Counted from the first letter of the stretch, positions 27,885 to 37,117 are shown. The stretch: DNA of 64,000 nt from an uncultured Sphingomonadaceae bacterium (GCA_913060895.1 CAJXSN010000011.1:21915-85914), one strand, 5' to 3'. Notes: generated by a model not told the origin, from the sequence alone. Translations and numbers: made by a program.

Positions 27885-28214
27885 ATGCCAGAAACACCGC
27901 AACTGACCGAAGCCGCAGCGACCCGCGTTGCATGGATTGCCGACAAGCAAGGTAAACCGGCGATTCTGCGCCTTTCGGTAGAGGGCGGCGGATGCTCTGG
28001 ATTCCAGTACAAGTTCGCATTGGCCGACGCGCCCGAAGCGGATGATTTGACTAGCGAAACCGCCGATGCGCGACTGGTCATCGATCCGGTCAGCCTCGAT
28101 CTGGTCGCAGGCAGCAAAGTCGATTATGTCGAATCGCTGGGCGGAGCAGCATTCAAGGTAGAAAACCCGATGGCTGCTGCGGGCTGCGGTTGCGGATCGT
28201 CCTTCGGAATCTAA
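27885..28214 (+). CDS. erpA: Iron-sulfur cluster insertion protein (ErpA/IscA family)
   Basis: A 109-residue A-type carrier that delivers Fe-S clusters to apoproteins. It has the A-type signature LRLSVEGGGCSGFQYKF and the C-terminal GCGCGSSFGI, giving the three Cys ligands. The ATG at 27885 is the natural start by length. It lies between the CBS gene and xth. ErpA and IscA cannot be told apart firmly from sequence alone. Confidence 0.88.
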   Translation: MPETPQLTEAAATRVAWIADKQGKPAILRLSVEGGGCSGFQYKFALADAPEADDLTSETADARLVIDPVSLDLVAGSKVDYVESLGGAAFKVENPMAAAGCGCGSSFGI

Positions 28215-28287
28215 TGGTACGCCGTTCGCGGTGGCAAACTCCCCCTAACCATTAGACTGGCGAGCGTGCATCGGGCAGAACGCCCCC

Positions 28288-29073
28288 ATGCGTATCGCCA
28301 CATTCAACATCAACGGAATCAAGGCGCGTTTGCCGCGTTTGCTCGAATGGCTGGAGGAAACCCGGCCAGCGGTCGCCTGCCTGCAGGAAATCAAGACGCA
28401 AGACGAGGGGTTTCCGGCCGAAGAGTTCGAGAAGATCGGTTACAAGGCGATCTGGCACGGGCAGAAAAGCTTCAACGGTGTCGCTATTCTGGCCGACGGA
28501 GTTGAACCTGTCGAGACCATGCGCGGCTTGCCGTCGCTTTCGGATGATGACGAACCGGACGAACAATCCCGCTATCTGGAAGCGGAGGTCAACGGCGTGC
28601 GGATTGCCAATCTGTACCTACCCAATGGCAATCCCCAGCCGGGGCCGAAATTCGATTACAAACTGCGCTGGATGAAGCGGCTGCGCATGCGAATGCATGA
28701 TCTTTGGCAATGCGAGACCCCTGCTATCGTCTTAGGGGATTACAACGTCATCCCAGAGAGCAAAGACACCTATTCCGTCCGCGCAATGGCCGACGATGCG
28801 CTAACGCAGCCCGCCTCGCGCGATGCCTATATGCGCCTGCTGGGCGATGGCTGGACCGATGCGTTGGACACGCTGAATCCCCGGGGCGGGGTCTGGACTT
28901 ACTGGGATTACCAGCGCGGGGCATGGCAGCGCGATCATGGCTTCCGGATCGATCACTGCCTTCTCTCGCCCGAACTGGCTGACCGGCTGATCTCTGCAGG
29001 CGTGGACAAGGAATATCGCGGGCGCGAGAAGGCCAGCGACCATGCGCCTGTCTGGGTCGAAATCAGCGACTGA
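28288..29073 (+). CDS. xth: Exodeoxyribonuclease III
   Basis: A 261-residue AP endonuclease and 3'-5' exonuclease for base excision repair. Motifs of the EEP fold are present: ATFNINGIKARLPRLLEWL, ACLQEIKTQDE (metal Glu), YLPNGNPQP, VLGDYNVIPES (active-site Asp and Asn), and the C-terminal RIDHCLLSPEL with SDHAPVWVEI (catalytic His). It begins with ATG at 28288, 73 bases after erpA. Confidence 0.95.
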   Translation: MRIATFNINGIKARLPRLLEWLEETRPAVACLQEIKTQDEGFPAEEFEKIGYKAIWHGQKSFNGVAILADGVEPVETMRGLPSLSDDDEPDEQSRYLEAEVNGVRIANLYLPNGNPQPGPKFDYKLRWMKRLRMRMHDLWQCETPAIVLGDYNVIPESKDTYSVRAMADDALTQPASRDAYMRLLGDGWTDALDTLNPRGGVWTYWDYQRGAWQRDHGFRIDHCLLSPELADRLISAGVDKEYRGREKASDHAPVWVEISD

Positions 29074-29076
29074 CAT

Positions 29077-29115
29077 AAAAAAGGCCGCCAGCTCCATGAT
29101 GGAACCGGCGGCCTT
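29077..29115 (-). terminator. Terminator for the SleB-type hydrolase gene (possibly bidirectional)
   Basis: GGCCGCC (29083-29089) pairs with GGCGGCC (29107-29113), with a loop containing a second small palindrome (TCCATGATGGA). Six T follow when read on the minus strand. It sits right after the xth stop, so it may also end that transcript. Confidence 0.8.
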
Positions 29116-29135
29116 CCTGCGACCCTGTTCAGGGA

Positions 29136-29789
29136 TTATCGGTAAAAAATATGCGTATCGATGGTTGCCCGCGCGACCTTCTTGCGCGCCCATGACGGGC
29201 GAACATATTTTGCATGGAAATAAAGAGAATCGGCGGCTTCGCTGTCCCACAACCCGCGATGCGCGATGGTGGCGATCTTCTTGGCTTTGATCCATGTCGC
29301 AGACCCGCGGGAAATCCGGGGCATCCGGCCATTTTTTACGAAAGAGAATTGCGCGCGCTGATAGACGACGCCGCAATAATCGGAAGGAAACTGGTTGGAC
29401 TCCGCGCGGTTGATTACAACCTGAGCGACGGCCAGCTGGCCGGTGATCGGTTCACCGCGCGATTCAAAATAAATGGCACCGGCAAGGCATTCCAGCTCCC
29501 GGCCCAGTTTCGCAGGCGTATCGACCCTGGCGATCATATCGAGCAGCGATCCTGCACCCGGGACAGGAATGTCCACATTCTCGACCTCGGGTTCGCGTTC
29601 GGGCAACGGCTGAACCACTTCCTCGGCGACGAAAACGGGAACCGTCTCGTCAACCAGAGCGACAGGTGCCTGCACTTGTATCTGATTTGTATCTTCGGCA
29701 TTTGCGCCGGAACCTTCGACCGTGGCGAAGATTAGTATAAAACCTGCTGCGATTGCAGCGAGGGAAATCTTGTGGGTCTTACGACTCAT
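29136..29789 (-). CDS. SleB-type cell wall hydrolase
   Basis: A 217-residue exported hydrolase with an N-terminal signal sequence (residues 6-30). The C-terminal Hydrolase_2 domain shows LAGAIYFESRGEPITGQLAVAQVV (catalytic Glu region), DYCGVVYQ and QFSFVKNGRMP, characteristic of the SleB/CwlJ family of lytic transglycosylases. The middle is Pro/Glu/Val-rich. In non-spore formers, this family likely remodels peptidoglycan. It stands alone with its own terminator. Confidence 0.88.
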   Translation of the reverse strand: MSRKTHKISLAAIAAGFILIFATVEGSGANAEDTNQIQVQAPVALVDETVPVFVAEEVVQPLPEREPEVENVDIPVPGAGSLLDMIARVDTPAKLGRELECLAGAIYFESRGEPITGQLAVAQVVINRAESNQFPSDYCGVVYQRAQFSFVKNGRMPRISRGSATWIKAKKIATIAHRGLWDSEAADSLYFHAKYVRPSWARKKVARATIDTHIFYR

Positions 29790-29988
29790 AAACCGTCATC
29801 TTTGAGCGGTGAGCGGACACTGGCGCAGGCGAAGACCCGTTTGCGTTATATGCAATTTGTAGGTTGGTCTGATTTCAAGCCTGCCGGCCGCTCCCCGTCT
29901 GCGTGCTTTCTTCGTGGACCTTAATGTCCAATCGAAGGCGCCTGCGCTGTCAGAAGCTGGGCGCCAACTAGGGTGGTTGACGTCTAAG
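29790..29988. other. Intergenic region without a visible gene
   Basis: About 200 bases upstream of the SleB-type gene and downstream of the DUF1491 gene. No open frame or RNA fold convinced me. At its right end GTTGAC/GTCAAC (29976-29993) form a 6-base inverted repeat that overlaps the DUF1491 stop codon. Confidence 0.4.
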
Positions 29989-30333
29989 TCAACTTAACGC
30001 GCCAAGACTTTCGATGAACCGTGCCGGATCAGCGACGTCTGCCTCGAGTATCCAGAGGTCAGGGTCCAGATCATGTCTTTTGGCGCAATAATCCGAAAAT
30101 TCGTGATATTTTTCAACATCTTTCGGGGAGGTAGGCACCCAAGACCGGGTTCCGTCCATTTGCGGCATTCTTTCGTAAAGTTGCGCCTCTACGCCATTTT
30201 GTATGGTTAAGAGCAGGATTGTCCCGGCATCGCGTTCGCCTTTGTACAGGACGCTGGCAAACCCGCCTTGGCCTTCGACCAGCCGCCTTATCGCGCCAAC
30301 CTCGATATGGGCGGGCAGCCGTGAATCACTCAT
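29989..30333 (-). CDS. DUF1491 family protein
   Basis: A 114-residue protein matching DUF1491 (PAHIEVGAIRRLVEGQGGFA, LYKGERDAGTILL, LYERMPQMDG, then LDPDLWILEADV). The family is nearly restricted to alphaproteobacteria and has no known role. The ATG at 30333 lies within the end of the PaaI-type thioesterase gene (8-base overlap), so the two are translated from one message. Confidence 0.88.
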   Translation of the reverse strand: MSDSRLPAHIEVGAIRRLVEGQGGFASVLYKGERDAGTILLLTIQNGVEAQLYERMPQMDGTRSWVPTSPKDVEKYHEFSDYCAKRHDLDPDLWILEADVADPARFIESLGALS

Positions 30334-30814
30334 CGATGGATTTCGATGGATCGTATCCAGCCAGGCTCACCAGGGGGATATGCGAACGCATGAAGGTACC
30401 CGTACCGCGCCCGATCTCGTCACCATCGGCATCGACCAGTCGCGATTCTGCCACCAGCACACGTCGGCGGCCACTGACCCAGCGGCCTTCCGCCACCACT
30501 TCGCCTTCACGTACCGGCTTGGTGAAGTGAAGGTTGAAGGATGTGGTCAGCAGGAAACGGTCGCTTACCATCGTATTGGCTGCGTAAAACGCTGCATCGT
30601 CCAGCATCTTGAAATAAATCGTCCCGTGCGCCGCGCCTGCAGCATGATAGGATGTGCGGGTTATCTGGAATACGAGCCGTGCGCGGCCTTCCTCCTCGAT
30701 CGCCAGCTTGGATTCAAACAGACGGTTCACAGGGGCACAGCTGTAAAGACGTTCCAGAGCGCGAAAATGCGACTGGGCGCCGGTATCATGTTCGACAGCA
30801 TTGTCAGGCGGCAT
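30326..30814 (-). CDS. PaaI-family thioesterase
   Basis: A hotdog-fold protein of 162 residues. The key region is SYHAAGAAHGTIYFKMLDDAAFYAAN, the HGxxxxxxDxA active-site pattern of PaaI-type acyl-CoA thioesterases, then TTSFNLHFTKPVREGEVVAEG. Substrate unknown. Two starts are possible: ATG at 30814 (used here) or ATG at 30829; neither has a strong ribosome site. It overlaps the DUF1491 gene and lies downstream of hpf. Confidence 0.85.
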   Translation of the reverse strand: MPPDNAVEHDTGAQSHFRALERLYSCAPVNRLFESKLAIEEEGRARLVFQITRTSYHAAGAAHGTIYFKMLDDAAFYAANTMVSDRFLLTTSFNLHFTKPVREGEVVAEGRWVSGRRRVLVAESRLVDADGDEIGRGTGTFMRSHIPLVSLAGYDPSKSIDE

Positions 30815-30903
30815 AATGCAAAGATCCATCGTTGAATGCTGCCGAACAGCTACAGTGAAAAATGCGTCTATTGCAGATAAAGTGGTCTGTCCGGGTGCAC
30901 GGC

Positions 30904-31476
30904 CTATCTTGGCTCGACCCAACCCACGGATCCGTCCTGACGCCGATACACCATATTGTGGCGGCCCGTAGCGCCGTTCTTGAAGAACATTGCGCCGGTA
31001 TCGCGCAAATCCAGCATCATGACCGCATCTGCGACAGAAGCTTCGGGAATATCCACTTTCGTCTCGGCGACGATAACAGGCGCTGTTTCGCCGCTGTCTT
31101 CTTCAGGCTCTTCCACATCGGCAGGTGCAAAGATGGTGTAGGCAGCCTCTTCCTCGCGGGCGCTATGCGCGGTTTGTTCATGCCGGTCTTTCAGGCGCCT
31201 CTTGTACCGGCGCAGCTGCTTTTCAATCTTGTTCGCTGCACGGTCACAGGCCTGATGCGCGTCATGCGCTTCTCCGTGTCCCTTCAGGATCAGTCCCTGC
31301 ATCGCATGCAGCACTATATCGCAAGAAAACGCACCTGCCCCCGCTTTTCCGAACGTGATATGAGAGGAAATCGCCCGGCTGAAATACTTTTCGACCATTG
31401 CTTCCATACGGTCACGAGTATGATCCTGCAGGGCGGCGCCTGTTTCAACCTGATGGCCAGAAACGCGAATATCCAT
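30904..31476 (-). CDS. hpf: Ribosome hibernation-promoting factor, long form
   Basis: A 190-residue long-form HPF that dimerises ribosomes in stationary phase. The N-terminal S30AE domain (MDIRVSGHQVETGAALQDHT, then DIVLHAMQGLILKGHGEAHDAHQACD) binds the decoding site; the C-terminal domain (ADAVMMLDLRDTGAMFFKN, HNMVYRRQDGSVGWVEP) mediates dimerisation. An acidic linker joins them. AAAGGAG lies 8 bases before the ATG at 31476. Confidence 0.94.
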   Translation of the reverse strand: MDIRVSGHQVETGAALQDHTRDRMEAMVEKYFSRAISSHITFGKAGAGAFSCDIVLHAMQGLILKGHGEAHDAHQACDRAANKIEKQLRRYKRRLKDRHEQTAHSAREEEAAYTIFAPADVEEPEEDSGETAPVIVAETKVDIPEASVADAVMMLDLRDTGAMFFKNGATGRHNMVYRRQDGSVGWVEPR

Positions 31477-31532
31477 GATCGGGGCACTCCTTTACTGTGC
31501 GTGGAAAGGCAGGTTTTGTATCGGGGCGGGGA

Positions 31533-32222
31533 TCATCCCGCCCAAATCGGTTTGGTTATCTTTTCGAGAAAAGCGCGATGACGCGATAACTCTTCATCAC
31601 TCGCCGAATGGGGCCGGGCGGGGCGTATAACTCGCTGTGTCGGGCGCTGTATGACCTCGGCCCGCTGAGACGTCTCGGCCGCGTCTTGCGCCGCCAGTTC
31701 CAACCCTATCTGACGTCCACCGGTCAGTTCCAGATAGACCTGCGCCAGCAATTCGGCATCGAGGAGCGCGCCATGCTTGACCCGGTGGCTGCGATCGACC
31801 CCGAAACGTGTGCACAGGGCATCCAGCGAAACCTTGGCGCCGGGAAATTTGCGGCGCGCCATGATGACGGTATCCACCATCCGGCCCATATCCACCGGGT
31901 CCCGTCCGCACAGATTCAATTCGCCGTTGAGAAACCCGAAATCGAAACTGGCATTGTGCGCCACCAAAGGCGCATCACCGAGGAAATCCAGAAGCTTCTG
32001 CGCGCCATCTGCAAACAGCGGCTTGTCCGACAGGAACTGCGCGGACAGGCCGTGTACGGCTTCGGCCTCTGCCGGCATATCGCGTTCAGGATTGTAATAG
32101 GCGTGAAAGGTTGCACCACTGGGCATTCGGTCGATCATCTCGACGCACCCGATTTCAACCATTCGATCACCCTTTTTCGGGTCGAGTCCGGTGGTTTCTG
32201 TATCGAAAACTATTTCACGCAT
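31533..32222 (-). CDS. dnaQ: DNA polymerase III epsilon subunit
   Basis: The 229-residue proofreading 3'-5' exonuclease of the replicase. All Exo motifs appear: REIVFDTETTGLDP (Exo I, acidic pair), VAHNASFDFGFLN (Exo II) and HGALLDAELLAQVYLEL (Exo III-epsilon, catalytic His/Asp). The C-terminal tail carries the polymerase-binding part. It is downstream of coaE on the same strand, on the origin-proximal left side. Confidence 0.94.
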   Translation of the reverse strand: MREIVFDTETTGLDPKKGDRMVEIGCVEMIDRMPSGATFHAYYNPERDMPAEAEAVHGLSAQFLSDKPLFADGAQKLLDFLGDAPLVAHNASFDFGFLNGELNLCGRDPVDMGRMVDTVIMARRKFPGAKVSLDALCTRFGVDRSHRVKHGALLDAELLAQVYLELTGGRQIGLELAAQDAAETSQRAEVIQRPTQRVIRPARPHSASDEELSRHRAFLEKITKPIWAG

Positions 32223-32273
32223 GTGACAAGACTATCGGCCCGGCAATCGCGGCTGGCAAGGGGGCTGTGCGCC

Positions 32274-32882
32274 TCAGGCTGCAGAAAGGCGCGCAACCAC
32301 TGCTGCCACTTCGGCACGTGTGGCCTCCAGCGACTGCCCGGTGTCGATTACCGTGTCGGCCCGGGCTCGCTTTTCCTTGTCGGGAACCTGCAATTTCAGA
32401 ATTTTCTCGAATTTTGCAGGTGTCATATCGGGGCGCGCCAGCACACGTTCGCGCTGGGCCTCGGCTGGGGCGGAGACGACGGCGACGTGATCTACAGCGG
32501 CAAAACCCCCTTTTTCAAACAGTAAGGGAATGTCGAACAGAACTATCGGGGCGTTGGCGTGCTGTTCCATAAAGGCCGCGCGGGCCTTTGCCACGGCCGG
32601 GTGGACGATGCCCTCCAGCACAGCCAGTTTTTGCGGATCGCCGAAGACCAATGTCCCCAGCGCATCGCGGTCCACCCCGTGCGGGCCGGTGGTGCCGGGA
32701 AAGGCCTCTTCGATTGCAGGCAGCAAATCGCCCCCCGCAGCCTGCAAGCGGCGGACTTCGGCATCGGCATCGAACAGCGGAACGTCCAGCTCCTGAAACA
32801 TAGCGGCAACGGTTGATTTGCCCATGCCGATAGAGCCTGTAAGGCCTAGTATCAGGGGTTTTTTCGTGGCGGTTCCGTTCAT
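32274..32882 (-). CDS. coaE: Dephospho-CoA kinase
   Basis: It phosphorylates the 3' ribose hydroxyl of dephospho-CoA in the last step of CoA synthesis. The Walker A is [17 protein letters not shown] near the N-terminus; [11 protein letters not shown] and [14 protein letters not shown] follow at expected spacing. At 202 residues it is the normal size. Its start overlaps aroE by 4 bases, giving the conserved aroE-coaE-dnaQ order. Confidence 0.95.
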   Translation of the reverse strand: MNGTATKKPLILGLTGSIGMGKSTVAAMFQELDVPLFDADAEVRRLQAAGGDLLPAIEEAFPGTTGPHGVDRDALGTLVFGDPQKLAVLEGIVHPAVAKARAAFMEQHANAPIVLFDIPLLFEKGGFAAVDHVAVVSAPAEAQRERVLARPDMTPAKFEKILKLQVPDKEKRARADTVIDTGQSLEATRAEVAAVVARLSAA

Positions 32883-33736
32883 TCCATCAGCCTTTTGCGC
32901 AACTCGTCATCCGCATCACGCGGAGCGGGGGCACCGAAGAATTTCTCGAACGCCGCCGCAGCCTGCCCAATCAACATGGACAGCCCGTCAATCGTTTCCA
33001 ACCCCTGCGTTTTGGCATCCGCCAGAAACGCTGTTTCGACCGGGTCGGTAACAATATCATATGCAATGGAGCCTGGCGGGGCATGGCTGAAATCAAATGC
33101 CAGCGGCGGCTGGCCGCGCATACCGAGCGGGGAAGCATTGACGATCAGGTCGCAGCATCCCTCGCGGTCGTCGAATGCAAAATCGGTCGCTTGCGCAAAA
33201 TGGCTTAAAGGCGGGCTGTAATGCTCTCCCTCTGGGGTCAGTTCATTCAGCAGGCCGCGCGCTTTGTCCGGATTGCGTCCGGCCAGTACGATGGTGAAAC
33301 CTTGTTCGGAAAGTGCGACCACTATTGCCCGTGCCGCGCCGCCGGTCCCCAGAATGCGCGCCATGCGATAAAGGTGCGGATGCGCGAGGGCCGCATCCAG
33401 AGGCTCCAGAAATCCGGCAATATCGGTGTTCCAGCCGACCAGTGCGCCATCCTGCGCCCGGGTCACTGTGTTTACCGCGCCGACCGTTTTTGCAACCGGA
33501 TGCAGTCGGTCAAGCAGAGGAAGAATCGCCTGCTTGTGCGGCATTGTGACATTGCAGCCCCGCCATGTGGGATCGGCGCGCCTGTCTGCCAAATACGTCT
33601 CGAGCCCGCTCGCCTCCACCAGAGTTGCCTTGTAACCGGCCGCTATGCCGGCTTTCTCCAGCCAGAACCCGTGGATCGCGGGCGATTTTGACTGGTGGAT
33701 CGGATCACCGATTACTTCTGCATAACATTCGGTCAT
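32879..33736 (-). CDS. aroE: Shikimate dehydrogenase
   Basis: It reduces 3-dehydroshikimate with NADPH in aromatic amino acid synthesis. The substrate site is visible as [21 protein letters not shown] and [14 protein letters not shown] (catalytic Lys), and the NADP site as [15 protein letters not shown]. It ends with [17 protein letters not shown]. The ATG at 33736 is preferred over that at 33742, since AGG lies 6 bases before it. It follows maf by 10 bases and overlaps coaE by 4. Confidence 0.95.
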   Translation of the reverse strand: MTECYAEVIGDPIHQSKSPAIHGFWLEKAGIAAGYKATLVEASGLETYLADRRADPTWRGCNVTMPHKQAILPLLDRLHPVAKTVGAVNTVTRAQDGALVGWNTDIAGFLEPLDAALAHPHLYRMARILGTGGAARAIVVALSEQGFTIVLAGRNPDKARGLLNELTPEGEHYSPPLSHFAQATDFAFDDREGCCDLIVNASPLGMRGQPPLAFDFSHAPPGSIAYDIVTDPVETAFLADAKTQGLETIDGLSMLIGQAAAAFEKFFGAPAPRDADDELRKRLME

Positions 33737-33746
33737 GTGCATCCTG

Positions 33747-34340
33747 TCATCGCGGGATTATGCCCCGTTCCCGCAAGGCACCCAGTACCGGCAGCAAAGG
33801 CATACCCAGCACAGTAAAGTGCTCGCCTATTATCCGCTCGAACAGCTGCACACCCAGTGCTTCGATGCGGAATACGCCAACACAGTGGCTGACGGCGGGC
33901 CATTCGGTATCAAGATAATGTGCGATGAAATCATCGGACAGATCGCGCATATGCAAAGTGGCCAGGCTGGGTTCCACCCAGTCGATCGCGCCATCGCGGG
34001 CAAGGGCAGCCGCACTGTGCAGCCGCATCGGCTTGCCGGAAAAGAACCGCAGATGCTCAGCCGCTTGCTCGCGGGTTTCGGGTTTGTCGAACCGGCGTCC
34101 CTCAACCTCGACAAGAGAATCGCTGCCGAGAACCCAGCGTCCTGAATGCGCTTCCGAAACGGCGGCAGCTTTCGCCGCTGCCAGTGCCTGAGCGATTTCG
34201 GCAGGCTCCGCCCCGTCCATCGCAGCTTCCAGCCCGCGTTCGTCCACATTGGCAGGCACACATTCATGCGCTACCCCCGCACCTTCCAGCATGGCGCGGC
34301 GAGAGGCACTTTTGGAAGCAAGGATGAGTATTCCGGTCAT
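33747..34340 (-). CDS. maf: Maf family nucleotide pyrophosphatase
   Basis: A 197-residue house-cleaning NTP pyrophosphatase. Typical motifs are [17 protein letters not shown] at the N-terminus (P-loop-like SxSxRR), [18 protein letters not shown], and [18 protein letters not shown]. It probably removes modified UTP/TTP or CTP. The gene overlaps the PPSR-type regulator by 4 bases and leads into aroE, coaE and dnaQ. Confidence 0.92.
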   Translation of the reverse strand: MTGILILASKSASRRAMLEGAGVAHECVPANVDERGLEAAMDGAEPAEIAQALAAAKAAAVSEAHSGRWVLGSDSLVEVEGRRFDKPETREQAAEHLRFFSGKPMRLHSAAALARDGAIDWVEPSLATLHMRDLSDDFIAHYLDTEWPAVSHCVGVFRIEALGVQLFERIIGEHFTVLGMPLLPVLGALRERGIIPR

Positions 34341-35224
34341 ATCGGTTTCTCTCCCGGTTTCACGCGTCTTTGGCGTTCATTGTGAATGCGGATTATGGCT
34401 GCGGCGGTTTCTTCGATCGAGCGGCGTGTCACATCGATGACGGGCCAGTTGTTGTCGGAAAACAAGCGGCGGGCAAAGCGCACTTCATTCTTCACCCGCT
34501 CGTTATCGACGTAATCGGTCTGCTCGCGTTCGTTCAGTGTCAGAAGGCGATTGCGGCGGATCTGGACAAGGCGTTCGGGCGCAGTGGTCAGACCCACAAT
34601 GGTCGGACCCTTCAAATCGTACAATGCAGCAGGCGGAGGGCTTTCGACCACCAGCGGGATATTGGCGACCTTGTATCCGCGATTGGCGAGATAGATACTG
34701 GTAGGGGTCTTGGAACTGCGCGATACACCGGCCAGCAGGATATCGGCCTGCTCCCAGTTTTCATGCGCAGTCCCGTCATCATGGGCTATGGTGAACTGGA
34801 TTGCCTCGACCCGCTCGAAATAGGCTGCGTCCATCCGGTGCTGGCGCCCGGGGCGGCCATGCGCTTCCTGACCCAGCTGCGCTTCCAGCGCCACGGTCAC
34901 TGTCTCCAGAGCATCCACCGCAGGCAAAGACATTTGCCGACAACATTCTTCCAGCCGGTTTCGAGTCTCGGCATTGACCAGAGTATAGAGAACCAACCCC
35001 GGGGCGGCCTGCAATTCGGGAACGATCCGCTCCAGATGCGCCTGGCTGCGGACCATTGGCCAGAAATGGCGCACCACATCAGTCGCCTCGAATTGGGCAA
35101 GGGCAGCCTTGGCAATCATTTCCAGCGTTTCGCCGGTGGAATCGGAAAGCAGATGCAGATGAATACGTGACAGGAGAACAGGTCCCTTTTTCAGTGCCCT
35201 TCGGCTGTGGACAACCAAGCGCAT
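34337..35224 (-). CDS. PEP synthase / PPDK regulatory kinase-phosphorylase (DUF299, RP001-like)
   Basis: A 295-residue ADP-dependent kinase/Pi-dependent phosphorylase that regulates PEP synthase or pyruvate phosphate dikinase. Core motifs are [19 protein letters not shown], the nucleotide-binding [18 protein letters not shown] and [17 protein letters not shown]. The family usually starts just before SRxHLHLxSDSTGET; the ATG at 35224 leaves 18 extra residues, and the frame stays open to 35464 across the putative origin. In Caulobacter the homologue (RP001) flanks oriC opposite hemE, as here. Confidence 0.9.
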   Translation of the reverse strand: MRLVVHSRRALKKGPVLLSRIHLHLLSDSTGETLEMIAKAALAQFEATDVVRHFWPMVRSQAHLERIVPELQAAPGLVLYTLVNAETRNRLEECCRQMSLPAVDALETVTVALEAQLGQEAHGRPGRQHRMDAAYFERVEAIQFTIAHDDGTAHENWEQADILLAGVSRSSKTPTSIYLANRGYKVANIPLVVESPPPAALYDLKGPTIVGLTTAPERLVQIRRNRLLTLNEREQTDYVDNERVKNEVRFARRLFSDNNWPVIDVTRRSIEETAAAIIRIHNERQRRVKPGEKPI

Positions 35225-35499
35225 AAACCACGGGAGGAAAGAGCGGACAAGCGGTGGGCAGGATTCCACCCCCACTACCTTGGTTTCTGTCAGGGTGGTT
35301 GTGGACAGGTTCGCTGGCTTGTCGACAGTCTGCGAACAGCGTGGACAGCTTTCGATTGACTCATACAGGCTGGCGAGTCGGATCGCCATCGGATGCTGGA
35401 AAACCGGTGAAGATTCGGGCAGAGGCTCGTTCTCCCCGCTTTCCACAGGGCCAACTAACACCATCAGACTCTACTATATATTTTATATTGATAGGATTC
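35206..35499. other. Putative chromosomal replication origin (oriC)
   Basis: It lies between the divergent PPSR (RP001-type) gene and hemE, the oriC context known from Caulobacter and Rickettsia. DnaA-box-like sequences: TGTGGACAA at 35206-35214 (one change from TGTGGATAA), TGTGGACAG 35300-35308, TTGTCGACA 35319-35327, CGTGGACAG 35340-35348, CTTTCCACA 35439-35447. An AT-rich stretch (35473-35492) could be the unwinding element. Six GANTC sites lie at 35262, 35358, 35375, 35412, 35467 and 35495. No clear CtrA sites (TTAA-N7-TTAA) were seen. A perfect TTATCCACA box is absent. Confidence 0.75.
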
Positions 35500-35508
35500 T
35501 CTTCTTCG

Positions 35509-36534
35509 ATGCCTGGAATTTTGCTCGAAACATTGCGCGGGAAACGTGCCGATCAGACACCACTTTGGCTCATGCGGCAGGCAGGGCGGTATTTATCTGA
35601 ATATCGCGCTCTCAGGGCAGAAAAGGGCGGATTTCTCGATCTGGTCTACGACAGCGATGCAGCTTGCGAAGTGACTTTGCAGCCGATCCGCCGGTTTGGT
35701 TTCGACGGGGCGATCCTGTTTTCCGATATTCTGATAGTTCCGCACGCTCTGGGGCAGAAGCTGGAATTTCTGGCCGGAGAGGGACCGCGCCTTTCTCCTA
35801 AGCTAGTGGATCATGCGCTCAGCGGCCTTGAAGAGGTGCCTGAGCGTCTTGAAGCCATTTACAGGACAGTGACCAAGGTTTCCGCTGCCCTGGGCCCTGA
35901 AACCACCATGCTGGGCTTTGCAGGCAGTCCGTGGACGGTGGCGACTTACATGGTCGCGGGCGAGGGTAGCCGGGATCAGCACCAGACCCGCGAAATGGCG
36001 TATCGTGATCCGGCGGCAATGCAGGAAATCATCGATGCGATTGTCGAAAGCTCGATCGGATATCTCTCAGGCCAGATTAAAGCCGGAGCCGAGGCAGTGC
36101 AGTTGTTCGACAGCTGGGCAGGCAGTCTGGCACCGGATCAGTTCGAACGCTGGGTTATTGCCCCCAATGCCCGGATCGTAGCGGAGCTGAAAGACCTTCA
36201 CCCCGAAACGCCGATCATCGGCTTTCCCAAGGGTTCGGGAGAGAAACTGGCGGATTATGCACGGGAGACAGGGGTGGATGCGATCGGACTGGACGAAACG
36301 GTCGATCCGGCCTGGGCGCATGGCATTCTGCCATCGGGAATGCCGGTGCAGGGTAATCTCGACCCGCTGATCCTGATGAGTACGCCTGACGCCATTGCAG
36401 CGCGGGCCGTAACCATTCTGGAAACTCTTCGTGAAAGGCCGCACGTGTTCAATCTGGGCCACGGCATCGGGCAGTTTACTCCGATTGCAAATGTCGAGGC
36501 TCTGGTTGACGCCGTTCGCGGCTGGAGTGGATAG
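35509..36534 (+). CDS. hemE: Uroporphyrinogen decarboxylase
   Basis: It removes four carboxyls from uroporphyrinogen III to give coproporphyrinogen III. The 341-residue protein has the N-terminal PLWLMRQAGRYLSEYRALR signature, the catalytic Asp in GAILFSDILIVPHALG, FAGSPWTVATYMVAGEGS, and the C-terminal FNLGHGIGQFTPIANVEALV. The ATG at 35509 gives MPGILLETL. It flanks the oriC on the right and is followed by hemJ, a later enzyme of the same pathway. Confidence 0.96.
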   Translation: MPGILLETLRGKRADQTPLWLMRQAGRYLSEYRALRAEKGGFLDLVYDSDAACEVTLQPIRRFGFDGAILFSDILIVPHALGQKLEFLAGEGPRLSPKLVDHALSGLEEVPERLEAIYRTVTKVSAALGPETTMLGFAGSPWTVATYMVAGEGSRDQHQTREMAYRDPAAMQEIIDAIVESSIGYLSGQIKAGAEAVQLFDSWAGSLAPDQFERWVIAPNARIVAELKDLHPETPIIGFPKGSGEKLADYARETGVDAIGLDETVDPAWAHGILPSGMPVQGNLDPLILMSTPDAIAARAVTILETLRERPHVFNLGHGIGQFTPIANVEALVDAVRGWSG

Positions 36535-36590
36535 TATTGCTGGTTCACCTGTTTTGAGGGGGTGACGCGAAGCGGTGAAGCGCCTAAATC

Positions 36591-37040
36591 ATGCTCATGC
36601 AGGAAATTCTCGGAACGCTCTATTTCTGGCTGAAGGCCGGGCACATTATTTTCGTAATTTTCTGGATGGCAGGTCTGCTGATCCTGCCGCGCCAGATGCT
36701 CTACATGCATGCGTCTGCTGCAGGGTCGCAGGAAGAGGCGCTGTGGGCGCAGCGCACCCGCAAACTGTCGCAGATTATTCTCATTCCCAGTATTATTATC
36801 GTATGGACCCTCGGTCTGCTGCTGATGGTGGCAATCGGCGCGCATACACAGGGGTGGTTTCATGCAAAACTGCTGCTGGTTCTGGCTTTGTCCGGCTATC
36901 ATGGATTTATGAGTGCACGGGCCAAAGCAATGGCTCGGGGGGAGCGGCCTTTAAGTGAGAAGGCGCTGCGTCTGTGGGGAGAGGTTCCCGCGATTATCAC
37001 CGTGCTGGTGGTTGTTTTGGTAATCATCAAGCCGTTCTGA
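36591..37040 (+). CDS. hemJ: Protoporphyrinogen IX oxidase HemJ
   Basis: A 149-residue membrane protein with four helices. HemJ oxidises protoporphyrinogen IX to protoporphyrin IX in bacteria that lack HemG or HemY. The family residues are seen in WLKAGHIIFVIFWMAGLLILPR (conserved His) and WFHAKLLLVLALSGYHGF (conserved Lys). The position after hemE supports the call. Two close in-frame starts exist (36591 and 36597). Confidence 0.88.
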   Translation: MLMQEILGTLYFWLKAGHIIFVIFWMAGLLILPRQMLYMHASAAGSQEEALWAQRTRKLSQIILIPSIIIVWTLGLLLMVAIGAHTQGWFHAKLLLVLALSGYHGFMSARAKAMARGERPLSEKALRLWGEVPAIITVLVVVLVIIKPF

Positions 37041-37117
37041 ACAATGCGATGATTCTGGCGATTGACGGGGCCGCTGCCCGCGCCTAATCCGCAAGCTATC
37101 AACCGGCTGTCGGTCGC

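Noticed and set aside
35206..35508. CtrA sites (TTAA-N7-TTAA) in the origin
   Set aside because: Looked for as in Caulobacter Cori, but no convincing pair was found.
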